From: an uncultured Bacilli bacterium
GTDB lineage: Bacteria > Bacillota_I > Bacilli_A > RF39 > UBA660
Assembly: GCA_934096405.1 (NCBI GenBank)
Contig: CAKOLW010000009.1
Span: forward strand, 1-49,447
Direction of reading: 5' to 3'
DNA length: 49,447 bases
How positions within the stretch are numbered: the first letter of the stretch is position 1; each line of letters starts with the position of its first letter. A model generated the notes under the pieces. It was given only the letters and a program-made list of their open reading frames with translations. It did not search any database and had not been told where the DNA came from. Positions 24,619 through 31,231 of the stretch are shown one piece after another. The position numbers and the translations under genes are program-made.

Positions 24619-25268
24619 TAACTTATGAAGAATTAAATGAAACAAAAGATATGATATATAAAATAGCTAGTAAATATAATAAATATTACTCAACTGAAGA
24701 TTTATTTCAAGTGGGAGTAATAGGACTTATGAAAGCTAAAAAAAATTACAAAATAAATTCTACAACGAAATTTAGTACATATGCTTATAACTATATATTA
24801 GGTGAAATAATAGAATTCATTAAAACCGATAGAACAATTAAAGTTAGTCCAGATATTTTAAAAATATATAAAGCTTATGAAAAAAGTAAAGATTACCTAA
24901 CAAGTGAACTAGGAAGAAATGTTTCTCTTGAAGAAATAAGTAAATTCATGAATATAAATATTAATGTATTAAGCGATGCAATTATAAAAAGTGAGTTTGT
25001 ATTAAGTACAGATAGCAAACTAACAGATGAAGACTTTACTTTAGAAAAAGTAACTGGAAGTGATAAAAGAAAAGAAATAGATGACCTAATAGATTTAAAA
25101 AGAGAATTAGAAAAATTAAGTCTTGAAGAAAGAAAACTAATAGAATTAAGATATTTCAAGGATTACACTCAAAGTGAAGTGGCGAAAAAACTTAATATGA
25201 GTCAAGTACAAGTTTCTAGAAATGAAACTAAAATACTAAAAAAAATGTATACTGGAATAAGTGCTTAG
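24615..25268 (+). CDS. sigF: Sporulation sigma factor SigF
   Basis: 217 residues, ATG 24615 overlapping the spoIIAA stop. Region 2 is clear ('STEDLFQVGVIGLMKAKKNY', 'TKFSTYAYNYILGEIIEFI'), followed by region 3 ('LGRNVSLEEISKFM') and region 4 with the helix-turn-helix 'LSLEERKLIELRYFKDYTQSEVAKKLNMSQVQVSRNETKIL'. The SQVQVSR signature is typical of the SigF/SigG group. The position between spoIIAA and spoVA genes favours SigF, the first forespore factor, over SigG. Confidence 0.88.
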   Translation: MITYEELNETKDMIYKIASKYNKYYSTEDLFQVGVIGLMKAKKNYKINSTTKFSTYAYNYILGEIIEFIKTDRTIKVSPDILKIYKAYEKSKDYLTSELGRNVSLEEISKFMNININVLSDAIIKSEFVLSTDSKLTDEDFTLEKVTGSDKRKEIDDLIDLKRELEKLSLEERKLIELRYFKDYTQSEVAKKLNMSQVQVSRNETKILKKMYTGISA

Positions 25269-25279
25269 TATAATAAAAC

Positions 25280-25313
25280 AATAACTCTCCATAATAAAAA
25301 TGGGTGAGTTATT
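25280..25313 (+). promoter_or_regulatory. Hairpin masking the spoVAC ribosome site
   Basis: AATAACTC (25280-25287) and GAGTTATT (25306-25313) are perfectly complementary. The 3' arm covers part of the GGGTGAG ribosome site (25302-25308) and ends exactly at the TTG start codon of spoVAC. Confidence 0.6.
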
Positions 25314-25748
25314 TTGAATTTAAAAGAATATAAAAAAATAGTAAATAAAAATTCAAAAAAAGAAAATAAATGGCTTAATGTATTTATTTCATTTATATCT
25401 GGTGGATTACTTGGCTTACTTGGTCAGATATTTGTTGATTTTTTAGAATATAAATTTTATATGCCATTAAGTGAAACATACATGTATTTGATGATTCTAT
25501 TAGTAGTTATAGGTTCAATATTAACAGGTACTGGTTATTTTGACAAAATTGTAAGTTTTTTTAAATGTGGATTAATAGTACCAACTACTGGTTTTGCTCA
25601 TACAATGACTTCATGTGCTATGGATCATTCAGAAGAAGGACCAATAAAGGGTATAGGAAGTAATATATTTAAAATGACTGGAAGTGTAATACTGTATGGA
25701 ATAGTTTCTGCATTCTTTTTAGCATTACTAAAAGGAGTGATGAAATGA
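25314..25748 (+). CDS. spoVAC: Stage V sporulation protein AC
   Basis: 144 residues from TTG 25314 with GGGTGAG. Four membrane segments are visible, beginning 'VFISFISGGLLGLLGQIFVDFL'; 'TGFAHTMTSCAMDHSEEGPIKGIGSNIFKMTGSVILYGIVSAF' is the characteristic SpoVAC block. With SpoVAD and SpoVAE it forms the inner-membrane channel that moves dipicolinic acid into and out of the spore; SpoVAC itself is reported to be mechanosensitive. It overlaps spoVAD by 4 nt. Confidence 0.93.
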   Translation: MNLKEYKKIVNKNSKKENKWLNVFISFISGGLLGLLGQIFVDFLEYKFYMPLSETYMYLMILLVVIGSILTGTGYFDKIVSFFKCGLIVPTTGFAHTMTSCAMDHSEEGPIKGIGSNIFKMTGSVILYGIVSAFFLALLKGVMK

Positions 25749-26716
25749 CATTTAATTTTAATGAAACTTACATAAAAAATTATTTTACACTTTTAGGACG
25801 TAACGAATATGTTGATAACATTGAGCCTGATTTAATAATTAATGATTACTACTTAAATGAAAAATGCTTTGAATTTGGAGAAGTTGATTATCAAATAAAA
25901 ACAATTAATGGACTCTTAAAAAAAGAAAAACTAAATGCCAGTAAAATAGATTTACTAATAGGTGGAGATTTACAAAATCAGTTATTAGCAACTAACTTTG
26001 CCTCTAGAAAATTTAACATAAGCTTACTTGGAATCTATAGTGCTTGTTCAACATTTACTGAAGGTTTGATAATTGGTGGAATTATGTTAGAAAAATCTAA
26101 AAATGGTAACATAATAGTCACTGTAAGTAGTCACAATCTAGCAAGTGAAAAACAATTTAGATTTCCTATAGAATATGGAGCACTAAAGAAAAAAGTAAAT
26201 ACATTTACTTCAACTGGAAGTGCAAGTGTATTATTAACTAACAAAAAAACAAATATAAAATTAGAATCATGCACAATAGGAAGTGTAGTTGACATTGGTT
26301 ATAATGATGTAAATAACATGGGTGCTTGTATGGCACCTGGAGCTGCTAAAACAATATATGAACACTTAAAAGAAACAAAAAGAAATTCTGAATATTATGA
26401 TTTAATTCTAACTGGAGATTTAGGAATATATGGTGTGGAAATACTAAAAGAATATCTAAGCAAAGAATATAACTTAAAAATAGATAACATAAAAGATGCC
26501 GGAACAATTCTATTTAATAAAGAAGCAGGAAAAACTATCGCAGGTGGAAGTGGACCTCTTTGTTTACCTATGATATTTTTAACAGAAATTCTTTCTAATA
26601 AAAAATATAAAAAAATATTACTAGTTGGAACAGGATCGTTACATTCAAAATTAAGTTCAAACATAAATGAAAGCATGCCAAGCATTAGTCATGCTGTAAG
26701 TATTGAGGTGAAATAA
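25745..26716 (+). CDS. spoVAD: Stage V sporulation protein AD
   Basis: 323 residues in a 4-nt overlap with spoVAC. The protein has a thiolase-like fold: 'YSACSTFTEGLIIGGIMLEK' (the Cys block), 'VSSHNLASEKQFRFPIEYG', 'STGSASVLLT', 'MGACMAPGAAKTI' and 'AGGSGPLCLPMIFL'. SpoVAD binds dipicolinic acid at the outer face of the inner spore membrane. Length and motifs match the B. subtilis protein. Confidence 0.94.
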   Translation: MTFNFNETYIKNYFTLLGRNEYVDNIEPDLIINDYYLNEKCFEFGEVDYQIKTINGLLKKEKLNASKIDLLIGGDLQNQLLATNFASRKFNISLLGIYSACSTFTEGLIIGGIMLEKSKNGNIIVTVSSHNLASEKQFRFPIEYGALKKKVNTFTSTGSASVLLTNKKTNIKLESCTIGSVVDIGYNDVNNMGACMAPGAAKTIYEHLKETKRNSEYYDLILTGDLGIYGVEILKEYLSKEYNLKIDNIKDAGTILFNKEAGKTIAGGSGPLCLPMIFLTEILSNKKYKKILLVGTGSLHSKLSSNINESMPSISHAVSIEVK

Positions 26717-26718
26717 AT

Positions 26719-27069
26719 ATGATATATTTTAATGCTTTTCTAATTTGTGGATTAATATGTGCTATTGGACAACTTATCTTAGAAAACACAAATTTAACAC
26801 CAGGACATCTTAATGCAATATTAGTAGTTACTGGAGCAATATTATCTTTCTTAGGAATATATGAATACTTATTAGACTATGCTGGTGCTGGAGCTAGTGT
26901 ACCGATAACAAATTTTGGACACTTACTTTTCAAAGGCGCTTACGAAGGATTTAAAAGTGATGGTTTCACAGGACTTTTAAAAGGAATACTAACAACATCA
27001 TCAGGTGGACTTTCCGTAGCAATCATAATGGCCTTTTTAGTAGCAATATTTAGTAAGCCAAAACACTAA
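26719..27069 (+). CDS. spoVAE: Stage V sporulation protein AE (AEb type)
   Basis: 116 residues, 2 nt after spoVAD. Three to four membrane helices; 'CAIGQLILENTNLTPGHLNAILVVTGAILSFLGIYEYLLDYAGAGASVPITNFGHLLFKGAYEG' is the family signature. Together with SpoVAC and SpoVAD it gives the minimal C-D-E set; spoVAA, VAB and VAF are not in this operon. Confidence 0.93.
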   Translation: MIYFNAFLICGLICAIGQLILENTNLTPGHLNAILVVTGAILSFLGIYEYLLDYAGAGASVPITNFGHLLFKGAYEGFKSDGFTGLLKGILTTSSGGLSVAIIMAFLVAIFSKPKH

Positions 27070-27072
27070 TTT

Positions 27073-27105
27073 AAACTAAAGATATTGTTAAGTCTTTAGT
27101 TTTTT
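27073..27105 (+). terminator. Terminator of the spoIIA-spoVA operon
   Basis: AAACTAAAGA (27073-27082) and TCTTTAGTTT (27093-27102) with a T run. Confidence 0.88.
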
Positions 27106-27143
27106 GTTATACTTATATTGAAAAAATAAAAGGAGTGATACTA

Positions 27144-28085
27144 GTGAGCTTATTTAAGAAAAAAACAAATAAAAAACAGTTAAATGAAGATATAGAAATT
27201 GTAGACTTAGATAATGAAGAAACAGTAACTAACACATTAGAACAAAGAAAAGAATTTAAAATATCTATCATAATTGGAACAATTGCAATAATATTTGTAT
27301 TATTACTTCCAAAAATAACTAGTTTATTTAGTAAAGACTCTATTTTTTCATATACAGATAAAGTTAATGAAATAGTTAACAGTGAAACTATTGATGGAAT
27401 GCTAGAAATAGGAAAAGAAAAAGGTTACATAACTGCAAAAAAAGTAAAATTCTATAACCCAAGAAAAACAACAGATAATCAAATATCTATAACATACTTA
27501 CCAATGTCTGGTAGAAATGACTTAAATAGCTTAAATTTATATATTGAAATATATAACTCAAATAAAGAAGTTGTAACAAGAACTAAATTTAATAATTCAA
27601 CAAAATTAGAAAGAAAAGTTCAAGGAACATATAAACTTACGTTAAACGAAACAATATATAAAGAAGCAAAATACTTTAAAGTAACAATAATTAATGATAA
27701 AGACTTTAACGAAATAAATGATACTTTAAATTGTAAATACACATTTAATGAAAACAACATAAAAGTTACTTATGAAAGAATATATAACTTTACTAAAAAT
27801 GGTTTAATAAACTATAAAGTAATAAGAAATGTAGAAAAAAATGATCTATCTAATTTAGATGAAACTACATTACAAAAGTATATAGAACTATTCAAAAAAG
27901 AAAATGAAAACTTAAGTAAATCAAATATTACAGATATAACTTTATCTGACACAAGTATAGAATACACTATTAATTTAATTGAATTTACAACTAATAAAAG
28001 TAACTATCAAAAATTATATGAACAAGGTTCGCTAAAAAGACAAATACAACTTAGTGAAGAAAAAATGAACTGGATGTGTGAATAA
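27144..28085 (+). CDS. Single-pass membrane protein of unknown function upstream of scpA
   Basis: 313 residues; GTG 27144 is chosen because AAAGGAG (27129-27135) is spaced 8 nt from it, while the upstream GTG 27135 overlaps the site. A charged cytoplasmic head (1-37), one membrane helix (about 40-58) and a beta-rich outer domain (about 65-313) with one Cys pair (residue about 203 and a terminal WMCE) are seen. No family recognised. Its TAA overlaps the scpA ATG by one base, so it is translationally coupled to the chromosome-segregation genes. Confidence 0.72.
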   Translation: MSLFKKKTNKKQLNEDIEIVDLDNEETVTNTLEQRKEFKISIIIGTIAIIFVLLLPKITSLFSKDSIFSYTDKVNEIVNSETIDGMLEIGKEKGYITAKKVKFYNPRKTTDNQISITYLPMSGRNDLNSLNLYIEIYNSNKEVVTRTKFNNSTKLERKVQGTYKLTLNETIYKEAKYFKVTIINDKDFNEINDTLNCKYTFNENNIKVTYERIYNFTKNGLINYKVIRNVEKNDLSNLDETTLQKYIELFKKENENLSKSNITDITLSDTSIEYTINLIEFTTNKSNYQKLYEQGSLKRQIQLSEEKMNWMCE

Positions 28086-28801
28086 TGAATAAATTTTTAA
28101 TTGGAGATTTTGAAGGACCATTAGATTTACTATTACATTTAGTAAAATCTTCAAAAATGGAAATAAGTGATATAAAACTAGTTGATATAACCGAACAATA
28201 TATCAACTTTCTTAAAGAAATGGAAGAAATGAACTTAGACATAGCGAGTGAATATCTAGTAACTGCTTCTGAACTAATAGAAATGAAAAGTAGATATTTA
28301 TTACCTAAGCCATCTAAAGAAGAAACTGATGACTATGTAAGTGATCCAGAAGAAGAATTAAAACAAAGACTATTAGAATATGAAAAATATAAAAATTCTG
28401 TAGAATCATTTAGAAATTTAGAATCAAAAAGAAGTAATTACTATACTAAAATGCCAGAAAGAAGAGAAATATACACAGAAGAAAAATTAGAAAATAATGG
28501 GAGTGTAACTGCCTATGACTTACTAGAAGCATTAAAACAATTACTAGAAAGAAGAGAATATTCTAAACCTTTAAATACAAAAATAACAAAAAAAGAGTTG
28601 TCAGTTAAAGACAGAGTTGCTAAAATAAGAAATGTCTTAAAAAATAATAAATGTGTTGAATTTACTTTCTTATTTGAAGAATTAACTAAAGAATATGTAG
28701 TAGTAACATTTTTGAGTATTTTAGAAATGGCAAAAAATAAAGAAATTGTTCTTAAACAAGATTCAAACTTTGGAACAATATTACTTGAAAGAGTTGATTA
28801 A
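28085..28801 (+). CDS. scpA: Segregation and condensation protein A
   Basis: 238 residues, ATG 28085 in TAATG. ScpA is the kleisin that links the SMC heads. 'IGDFEGPLDLLLHLVKSSKMEISDIKLVDITEQYINFL' is the classic N-terminus, 'SEYLVTASELIEMKSRYLLP' follows, and a C-terminal winged helix ends in 'VVTFLSILEMAKNKEIVLKQDSNFGTILL'. Complete and next to scpB, as in most Bacillota. Confidence 0.95.
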   Translation: MNKFLIGDFEGPLDLLLHLVKSSKMEISDIKLVDITEQYINFLKEMEEMNLDIASEYLVTASELIEMKSRYLLPKPSKEETDDYVSDPEEELKQRLLEYEKYKNSVESFRNLESKRSNYYTKMPERREIYTEEKLENNGSVTAYDLLEALKQLLERREYSKPLNTKITKKELSVKDRVAKIRNVLKNNKCVEFTFLFEELTKEYVVVTFLSILEMAKNKEIVLKQDSNFGTILLERVD

Positions 28802-28803
28802 TT

Positions 28804-29367
28804 ATGAATTTAAAAAGTGTAACAGAAGGAATATTATTTGTAGTAGGAGATGAAGGTATATCAATAAAAGAATTATCTGATGTACTCAACATAACTGAAA
28901 ATGAAGTTAAGGAAATATTAACAGAACTTAGAAAAGATTATGAAAGTCCAGAAAGAGGATTAAGAATATCTTTCTTAGGTAATACATTTAAATTAACTAC
29001 TAAAAGTGAACATAAAGAATACTATGAAAAACTTGTTACTGACTCTAGAAATTTTAACTTAAGTAATGCTAGCTTAGAAACACTAGCTATAATTGCATAT
29101 AATGAACCAATAACAAGAGTAAGAATTGATGAAATAAGAGGAGTATCAAGTGTACAAATAGTTAGAAAACTACTAGCAAGAGGATTTATAAAAGAATGTG
29201 GTAAAGAAGATTCAATTGGAAGACCTAACTTATATAAAACAACTAATGAATTCCTAGACTACTTTGGTTTAGCAACTAAAAATGATTTACCTAAACTAGA
29301 CATAAAAGATAAACCAACAAATAATAAAGAAATAGAATTATATAAATCAAATTATAAAGAAGAATGA
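28804..29367 (+). CDS. scpB: Segregation and condensation protein B
   Basis: 187 residues, ATG 28804, two bases after scpA. Two winged-helix domains are seen: 'VTEGILFVVGDEGISIKELSDVLNI' and 'ASLETLAIIAYNEPITRVRIDEIRGVSSVQIVRKLLARGFIKECGKEDSIGRPNLYKTTNEFLDYFGL'. It binds ScpA and the SMC complex for chromosome segregation. Confidence 0.95.
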   Translation: MNLKSVTEGILFVVGDEGISIKELSDVLNITENEVKEILTELRKDYESPERGLRISFLGNTFKLTTKSEHKEYYEKLVTDSRNFNLSNASLETLAIIAYNEPITRVRIDEIRGVSSVQIVRKLLARGFIKECGKEDSIGRPNLYKTTNEFLDYFGLATKNDLPKLDIKDKPTNNKEIELYKSNYKEE

Positions 29368-29369
29368 TA

Positions 29370-29398
29370 TTGAAATAAAAAATAAAAAATGATAAAAT
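29370..29398 (+). promoter_or_regulatory. Promoter of the variable surface protein gene
   Basis: TTGAAA (29370-29375), 17 nt, TAAAAT (29393-29398) with an upstream TG (extended -10). It overlaps the end of scpB and predicts a leader of about 180 nt. Confidence 0.7.
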
Positions 29399-29424
29399 TA
29401 AAGAGTAAAAAGTAGAAGGAGTAC

Positions 29425-29572
29425 AAAACTATGGAAGAAGTAATTCTCTTTAAATTAAGTACCAAACTTGGTACGAATTTCGGGGGGGGTTAAAAGAAAA
29501 TAACACCCATAGTTTTTTCGTTATATTAAATTCATAGGCACCAGTCTATGAGTTTTTTAGTGCTCTAAAAAA
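29425..29572 (+). promoter_or_regulatory. Attenuator-like leader with three hairpins and a G8 tract
   Basis: Elements in order: AAAACTATGG (29425-29434) pairs with CCATAGTTTT (29508-29517) followed by more T; inside it, GTACCA/TGGTAC (29459-29464/29469-29474) and a run of eight G (29482-29489); then TCATAG/CTATGA (29532-29537/29546-29551) followed by T6; then TTTTTTAG/CTAAAAAA (29553-29560/29565-29572), which would sequester that T run. Two terminator-like hairpins and one competing hairpin precede the GGAGGAAGG site of the surface protein gene. Confidence 0.55.
29431..29493 (+). CDS. 20-codon leader ORF ending in the G8 tract
   Basis: ATG 29431, with AGAAGGA at 29414-29420 (10 nt spacing), stop TAA 29491-29493. 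The product would be MEEVILFKLSTKLGTNFGGG. The last three Gly codons are the G8 run, so a change in tract length changes the stop: nine G would extend it by about 16 codons into the second hairpin. It looks like a leader peptide rather than a functional protein. Confidence 0.4.
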   Translation: MEEVILFKLSTKLGTNFGGG

Positions 29573-29585
29573 CGGAGGAAGGACA

Positions 29586-31127
29586 ATGAAAGAAAAAAAA
29601 TATTTAATTTATGGAATATGTTTATCACTATTAATAGTTATAGGAGTAACACTAGCATACTTTATAACAGAGATAGAAGGAGATAAAAAAGATGTTACAT
29701 TAAATACAGGAGATTTAAGAGTAATATTTAATAATGGAGAGAAAATAGAAGGAATAGATATAGAACCAGGATGGAGTATAACAAAAACATTTAGTATAGA
29801 AAATAAATCTAAGACAGAATATAAATACAATATAGTAATACAAGATTTAGTAAATACATTTGTATCTGATAACTTAGTATATAAAATAACAAGTACAAAT
29901 AATGGACACAATATGACAGATTATGAAGTATTACCAAAATCAGAAACAGCAGAAGATACAATATTAACATATAGTACAACAATATCAGGAAAAACAACAC
30001 AAGAATATACAATAGAAGTAAAGTTCAAAGAAGAAGATAGAAATCAATATGAAGATATGGGTAAAACTATAACAGGTAAGATTTATATAACTGAAGGAAC
30101 AAAAAATCTATATGCTGATTATAAAAAAGGCACTTTGGGCTATCAGATAATGGGAGATAATCCAACAAGAAAGACAAGAAGTAATAACAATAATGGAACA
30201 AATGATTTTGCAACCCCATTTACAGAAACAACAACAGGAACATTATTTACTTCAACAGAAAGCATAACAGGAATAACAGATACACCAAAAGAAGTATACT
30301 ATTATGCAGGAAACACAACAAACAACTGGGTTAAATTTGGAGGATTCTACTGGAGAATAATAAGAACAAACCATGACGGAAGTATAAGACTACTTTATGT
30401 AGGAACAAGTCATGATACAACTACTGGAAATATAGGAAATAGTGCATTTAATGAAAATTATGATAGTCCAAAATATGTAGGGTACAAATATGGTGAGGAT
30501 GACAGTACATTAGATGGAATAAGAGAAAACGCTATAGATAGTACGATAAAGCAGCAACTTGATATTTGGTTTACATCATCTCCTTTAGAATCGTATTCAA
30601 AATACCTAAGTGCAAGTGCAGTATACTGTAATGACAGGAACGAAGAAACAGAAGGCACATATACAACGAGTACAAGTTCATCATTCTATTTTGCATCACA
30701 TAAAAGATTGTTTACAGATAAAACACCAACATACAATTGTAGTAATATAAAAGATGCATTTAGTGTAGATAATACAAGTGCAAAACTTAATTACCCAATA
30801 GCATTAATGACAGCAGATGAAATAGTTTTTGCTGGGGGAACAGCATGGTATGCAAGTATGAGTACACCATATGCATGGTTTATAAGCAATAGTTCTGGAA
30901 CACAAGTATCAAGTTATTGGTGGTCCTTGTCGCCTATCCTCTGGAATGGTAGCGTTGCGCGCGAGTGGGACTGGGATTTCTACAGTGCGTTCTTGAGCGA
31001 CGGCTACGTGGGCCGCACGGATGCTGTTCGACCTGCCATTTCTCTGAAATCTTGTACTCTATATGGTACAGGTGATGGAACAGCCGAAAATCCATATACA
31101 ATATTGGAAACAGATAGTGGATGTTAA
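29586..31127 (+). CDS. Membrane-anchored surface protein with hypervariable C-terminal domain
   Basis: 513 residues, ATG 29586 with GGAGGAAGG. A single N-terminal membrane segment (6-27) is followed by a TasA/camelysin-like beta domain (about 30-170: 'LNTGDLRVIFNNGEKIEGIDIEPGWSITKTFSIENKSK'). A linker then leads to a domain like DUF6273 ('WVKFGGFYWRIIRTNHDGSIRLLYVG'). That domain ends with 'YWWSLSP...VRPAISLKSC', a C-type-lectin/sulfatase-modifying-like frame often used as a diversity-generating retroelement target. Residues 445-484 are encoded by a GC-rich cassette foreign in composition to the gene. It is probably a displayed ligand-binding protein. Confidence 0.8.
   Translation: MKEKKYLIYGICLSLLIVIGVTLAYFITEIEGDKKDVTLNTGDLRVIFNNGEKIEGIDIEPGWSITKTFSIENKSKTEYKYNIVIQDLVNTFVSDNLVYKITSTNNGHNMTDYEVLPKSETAEDTILTYSTTISGKTTQEYTIEVKFKEEDRNQYEDMGKTITGKIYITEGTKNLYADYKKGTLGYQIMGDNPTRKTRSNNNNGTNDFATPFTETTTGTLFTSTESITGITDTPKEVYYYAGNTTNNWVKFGGFYWRIIRTNHDGSIRLLYVGTSHDTTTGNIGNSAFNENYDSPKYVGYKYGEDDSTLDGIRENAIDSTIKQQLDIWFTSSPLESYSKYLSASAVYCNDRNEETEGTYTTSTSSSFYFASHKRLFTDKTPTYNCSNIKDAFSVDNTSAKLNYPIALMTADEIVFAGGTAWYASMSTPYAWFISNSSGTQVSSYWWSLSPILWNGSVAREWDWDFYSAFLSDGYVGRTDAVRPAISLKSCTLYGTGDGTAENPYTILETDSGC
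30918..31037 (+). other. Candidate diversity-generating retroelement variable repeat
   Basis: 120 bp, 40 codons, with 73 G+C (61%) and 15 A (12.5%) in a genome of roughly 25% G+C. 26 codons end in C/T, 13 in G and only one (CGA) in A, whereas flanking codons mostly end in A or T. Codons such as ATC, CTC, AGC, GTT, CGC, GAC, TTC, TAC and GGC between fixed TGG, TCG and GCG codons are what adenine mutagenesis of AAC/AAT template codons would yield. The edges are sharp: normal codons (TCA AGT TAT before, AAA TCT TGT after) resume at once. No template repeat or reverse transcriptase gene is in the window. Confidence 0.75.
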
Positions 31128-31164
31128 ATCTACAAATTTCTTAAACGTTCGAAAAATTAATATT

Positions 31165-31194
31165 AATAGCAACAAACATTTTGTTGCTATTTTT
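31165..31194 (+). terminator. Terminator of the surface protein gene
   Basis: AATAGCAACAAA (31165-31176), loop CAT, TTTGTTGCTATT (31180-31191), then T residues: a perfect 12-bp stem. Confidence 0.92.
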
Positions 31195-31231
31195 ATTTAT
31201 ATATGGTATTATTATATGAGAGGTGAAAAAA

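Noticed and set aside
29482..29489. G8 run as part of a G-quadruplex
   Set aside because: Only one G run is present nearby; a quadruplex needs four. A length-variable tract or a pairing partner for the nearby CACCC is more plausible.
30918..31037. GC-rich island explained by horizontal transfer of the gene
   Set aside because: The borders are inside one reading frame and within a single conserved domain, and the bias is specifically loss of A with NNY codons; a transferred segment would not show that pattern.
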